The position numbers and the translations under genes are program-made. From an uncultured Candidatus Saccharibacteria bacterium (GTDB lineage: Bacteria > Patescibacteriota > Saccharimonadia > Saccharimonadales > Saccharimonadaceae), in the NCBI GenBank assembly GCA_938038145.1, contig CALHQU010000007.1, forward strand, positions 1 through 14,928: a DNA stretch of 14,928 nt, written 5' to 3'. The notes under the pieces are model-generated. The model saw only the letters and a list, made by a program, of their open reading frames with translations, had not been told where the DNA came from and made no database searches. This document shows, piece after piece, positions 13,173 through 14,928 of the stretch. The stretch's first letter is position 1; every line of letters begins with the position of its first letter.

Positions 13173-14471
13173 ATGAGGATAGGACTTTTTACGGACAGTT
13201 ATAGACCGTCCATTAACGGTATCGTTTACGTTGTTGAATCATTAAAGCGCGAGCTGGAAGCTTTGGGGCATGAGGTCTATGTTTTTTGTCCAGCAAAGTC
13301 TATTAGTCCGTCCAAGCAAGCCGAACTCCTTCACGAAGATGAGAATAGTCGAATAATTCGTTTCCGCTCAATTACGGGCGCGTTCTTCGACGATTACGAC
13401 ACGTCGGTGTTCTTCCCTCCTGTGGTGCAGCGCCAAATTGCTAATATGCATCTGGACGTCGTTCATATTTTTACGCCGTCGCAAATTGGGCTATTGGGCG
13501 TGAAGGCAGCGAAGAAAAATAATATTCCTTTGATTATCCAACATTGTACGGATCTATACGAATTCGTCGATCATTATCCTGCGGTTTTGCCAGGAGTTTT
13601 GGCGTTGGCGGGAGTGATTTTTCCGTTGTCGGTAAAATTGAATGGACAGGATTTGCTGGAAGTTGCCAAATTATATCGTCCGCGTAATGGCGTAACGAAA
13701 TGGAATAAAGATATTATTGAGCGCGTCATTACTATTTTATACAGTAAGGCGGATGCGGTGATTGCCCTGTCGCGTAAAAGCCGTGATCAATTGGAATCTT
13801 GGCAGACCGAAGATTACACGTACGATGTTACTTTAATGCCAAACGGCGTGAATGCTCTTCCGCGGGCGAGCGCGAAACGAGTTGCAGAATTTCGCGAGCA
13901 ATGGGGTCTTGATGAAAAAGATGAAGTGTTTGGCTTTGTGGGGCGTTTGGGCGAGGAGAAGAATTTGCCAATTTTGATTCAGGCGTTTAGCGAGTTTATT
14001 GCCGAAGCTCGTCCGAAATCAAAGCTGTTGTTTGTCGGTGATTTTGAATATCGAAAGACTTTGGAAAAAATGGCAGCCGAGACGGATTTTGCGGATAGGA
14101 TTATATTTACTGGCGCTATGCCGCGAGAAGATTTGGGCGTGGCGTATAAAGTGATGAACGTGTTTACTTTTCCTTCGCTTAAGGATACGCAAGGCTGGGT
14201 TCTTCATGAAGCTGCTCACGCTGGAAAGCCGATTGTTATTATTGACAAGGAAGTTTCAGAGGTGGTAAAAGACGGAGTCAATGGCTATTTTGCGGAGAAT
14301 AATCCAGAAAGTGTCGCGGAAAAAGTAATTGCAATTCTAAAAAGTCCGAAGAAACAGGCGGAGTTTAGTTCTGAAAGTAAGAAGCTGGCTAATAAATTCA
14401 CAGAGCGCAGTCAAGTGAAGAAGCTTGAAAAGCTCTATCAAAAGCTAATTGACGCGCGCGAAAATCAATAA
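13173..14471 (+). CDS. GT4 glycosyltransferase, probable diacylglycerol glucosyltransferase
   Basis: 432 residues. The start MRIGLFTDSYRPSINGIVYV (1-20), followed by LKRELEALGHEVYVFCP (24-40), is the hallmark opening of GT4 enzymes such as 1,2-diacylglycerol 3-alpha-glucosyltransferase. IIQHCTDLYEFVDHYP (121-136) matches the position where that group has an HT-x-Y segment. The donor half has FVGRLGEEKNLPIL (255-268) and the EX7E site, where the first acidic residue is Asp (D338, in KDTQGWVLHEAAHAGKP; second E346). It would add the first sugar to diacylglycerol at the inner membrane face, with the preceding gene adding the next. Other GT4 roles (phosphatidylinositol mannosylation, surface polysaccharide) remain possible. 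It is 19 bases after its neighbour and convergent with the smpB remnant. Confidence 0.87.
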   Translation: MRIGLFTDSYRPSINGIVYVVESLKRELEALGHEVYVFCPAKSISPSKQAELLHEDENSRIIRFRSITGAFFDDYDTSVFFPPVVQRQIANMHLDVVHIFTPSQIGLLGVKAAKKNNIPLIIQHCTDLYEFVDHYPAVLPGVLALAGVIFPLSVKLNGQDLLEVAKLYRPRNGVTKWNKDIIERVITILYSKADAVIALSRKSRDQLESWQTEDYTYDVTLMPNGVNALPRASAKRVAEFREQWGLDEKDEVFGFVGRLGEEKNLPILIQAFSEFIAEARPKSKLLFVGDFEYRKTLEKMAAETDFADRIIFTGAMPREDLGVAYKVMNVFTFPSLKDTQGWVLHEAAHAGKPIVIIDKEVSEVVKDGVNGYFAENNPESVAEKVIAILKSPKKQAEFSSESKKLANKFTERSQVKKLEKLYQKLIDARENQ

Positions 14472-14500
14472 ATTCTGAGTCTGGTTCGTAGTCAATGTGA

Positions 14501-14632
14501 TTATCTATTAGAGATAAGCCGCCTGGTTTCTCTGTCTTGGTCGCGGCGTTTGATGGTTTGGCGCTTGTCGTAATTTTTCTTACCTTTTCCGAGCGCAATT
14601 ACAACTTTAATGAATTTTCCATTGGTCAACAA
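14501..14632 (-). pseudogene. smpB: smpB 3' fragment, truncated at repeat element
   Basis: Forty-three codons ending at TAA (14501-14503) encode the C-terminal end of SsrA-binding protein: NGKFIKVVIALGKGKK, then NYDKRQTIKRR and an Arg-rich tail ending LISNR. SmpB binds tmRNA and rescues stalled ribosomes; the GKK-xYDKR-xxIK segment is a family signature leading into the tail that enters the mRNA channel. A complete SmpB is about 150 residues. Upstream of the Leu-Leu at 14627-14632 the frame meets a TAA (14633-14635), and just beyond lies the GTTTTTGGACAG repeat end (14636). No N-terminal SmpB sequence (OB-fold) appears in the rest of the window. The gene therefore looks cut by the repeat block; the 5' part may lie beyond the window or a full copy elsewhere. 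Confidence 0.8.
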
Positions 14633-14636
14633 TTAG

Positions 14637-14671
14637 TTTTTGGACAGTTTCCTTAGATTTAGATGCGATGT
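14637..14671 (+). repeat. Direct repeat copy 1
   Basis: A 35-base sequence beginning TTTTTGGACAGTTTCCTTAG and ending GCGATGT, matching 14860-14894 at 32 of 35 positions. Confidence 0.85.
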
Positions 14672-14712
14672 TTAAAATTAAGTCATTGCTGTATAAAGAC
14701 TTAATTTTAAAC
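14670..14712. repeat. 15-bp perfect hairpin with 13-nt loop
   Basis: GTTTAAAATTAAGTC (14670-14684) pairs with its exact complement at 14698-14712 around the loop ATTGCTGTATAAA. It begins directly at the end of direct repeat 1. Confidence 0.9.
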
Positions 14713-14716
14713 TCGC

Positions 14717-14755
14717 GGGGATGTCGAAAAAGTAACCAACTTTTGAGACATCCCT
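14717..14755. repeat. Hairpin with tandem G-A internal loop
   Basis: GGGATGTC (14718-14725) pairs with GACATCCC (14747-14754), extended by one G-T pair. After a GA/GA mismatch, AAAAGT (14728-14733) pairs with ACTTTT (14739-14744) around the loop AACCA. Tandem G-A mismatches are common in folded RNA. Confidence 0.75.
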
Positions 14756-14782
14756 CTGTTCGATAACTGCGTGTCCGAACAG
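14756..14782. repeat. 7-bp hairpin with 13-nt loop
   Basis: CTGTTCG (14756-14762) pairs with CGAACAG (14776-14782). It directly follows the previous hairpin and has the same loop length as the 14670-14712 hairpin. Confidence 0.6.
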
Positions 14783-14842
14783 GTTTAATTTTGTCATAGC
14801 AAGATATATGCCAAAAGAGGTCAATAGAGAGAGGAAACGAGG

Positions 14843-14870
14843 CTGTCCAAAAACTTCGATTTTTGGACGG
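14843..14870. repeat. Junction hairpin formed by facing element ends
   Basis: CTGTCCAAAAA (14843-14853) pairs with TTTTTGGACGG (14860-14870), 11 pairs including one T-G, around CTTCGA. The two arms are the right end of the first element and the left end of the next copy. Confidence 0.75.
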
Positions 14871-14894
14871 TTTCCTTAGATTTATTTGCGATGT
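14860..14894 (+). repeat. Direct repeat copy 2
   Basis: Second copy of the 35-base repeat, differing from copy 1 at three positions. It starts a second unit that runs off the window. Confidence 0.85.
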
Positions 14895-14901
14895 ATTTTT
14901 T

Positions 14902-14928
14902 ATAAATTATTACAGTATAAAAATTTAT
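14902..14928. repeat. Second-copy hairpin, cut by window end
   Basis: ATAAATT (14902-14908) pairs with AATTTAT (14922-14928) around ATTACAGTATAAA (13 nt), which matches the first hairpin's loop at 11 of 13 positions while the stem differs. The 3' arm stops at the window edge. Confidence 0.65.

Larger units (their letters stand above)
14636..14854. mobile_element. Candidate non-autonomous element with terminal inverted repeats
   Basis: The 12-base end GTTTTTGGACAG (14636-14647) recurs inverted and exact at 14843-14854 (CTGTCCAAAAAC). Just inside each end, TTTCCT (14648-14653) is matched by AGGAAA (14832-14837), with 5 extra bases on the right. This encloses 219 bp with no recognisable transposase. 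The left end abuts the truncated smpB. A second copy of the left end begins at 14860, 6 bases after the first element, in the same orientation. MITE-like by structure; I cannot name a parent insertion-sequence family. Confidence 0.45.
14678..14875 (-). other. 65-codon stop-free frame across the repeat
   Basis: A minus-strand frame is open from 14875 to a TAA at 14678-14680 and looks protein-like in parts (for example GHAVIEQRDVSKVGYFFDIP). The first ATG (14797) would give 40 residues with no clear SD. It could be a decayed gene, a piece of a longer coding sequence carried by the element, or chance. I do not recognise it. Confidence 0.2.

Noticed and set aside
14398..14598. 66-codon minus ORF at the end of the second glycosyltransferase
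   Set aside because: It runs opposite to the glycosyltransferase end and in a different frame from the clear SmpB C-terminus at 14501-14632.
14636..14928. CRISPR array
   Set aside because: Only two repeat copies 223 bases apart, no regular short spacers and no cas genes nearby.
14636..14928. Integron attC array or group I/II intron in smpB
   Set aside because: No attC core (GTTRRRY/RYYYAAC) at hairpin ends, no integrase, and I could not find group I or II core motifs; an intervening sequence of another kind cannot be excluded.

Overview
The window looks like chromosomal DNA from a member of the Candidate Phyla Radiation, most probably Saccharibacteria (TM7). The clues are a compact, moderately AT-rich genome, a PEGA-domain membrane protein, a sortase with a long disordered N-terminus, a DUF3048 protein beside a two-component system, a compact GluRS, and a standard genetic code (TGA acts as stop and no gene needs it as glycine, which argues against Gracilibacteria/SR1). 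The lineage is inferred from gene content; I could run no search.

Layout. (1) 7-3460, minus strand: a DUF3048 protein, a histidine kinase with almost no extracytoplasmic loop, a single-domain response regulator, and a small membrane-protein ORF split by an apparent frameshift; these look like one operon. (2) 3499-5996, minus: glutamyl-tRNA synthetase (gltX) and a DUF4367-like membrane protein. (3) 6086-8995: a PEGA/beta-propeller-like membrane protein (plus) converging on a sortase (minus). (4) 8996-9678: a tRNA-Leu(CAA) gene with promoter and terminator (plus), facing an 82-aa two-helix membrane protein (minus) with the strongest promoter in the window, a perfect Shine-Dalgarno (SD), a structured 5' leader and several hairpins. 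(5) 9679-11270, minus: a sugar-kinase-fold protein resembling NAD(P)HX dehydratase and an exonuclease III, overlapping by one base. (6) 11301-14471, plus: an alpha/beta hydrolase and two GT4 glycosyltransferases that resemble the diacylglycerol glucosyltransferase pair of Gram-positive bacteria, so probably a membrane glycolipid module. (7) 14501-14928: the last 43 codons of smpB (minus), cut off at the edge of a block of repeats and strong hairpins that continues past the end of the window.

Two themes cross the window. First, most protein genes that begin a transcript have an extended -10 box (TGnTATAAT-like) only 6-10 bases before the ATG, so their mRNAs should be leaderless or nearly so; clear SD sequences occur at an operon-internal gene (response regulator), the DUF4367-like gene and the small membrane protein. 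Second, the right end holds a repeat whose two copies keep the flank and a 13-nt loop but differ in stem sequence while staying self-complementary. This is the signature of a selected structure, and it sits exactly at the broken end of smpB. I regard this and the small-membrane-protein locus at 9309-9674 as the best candidates for something undescribed.
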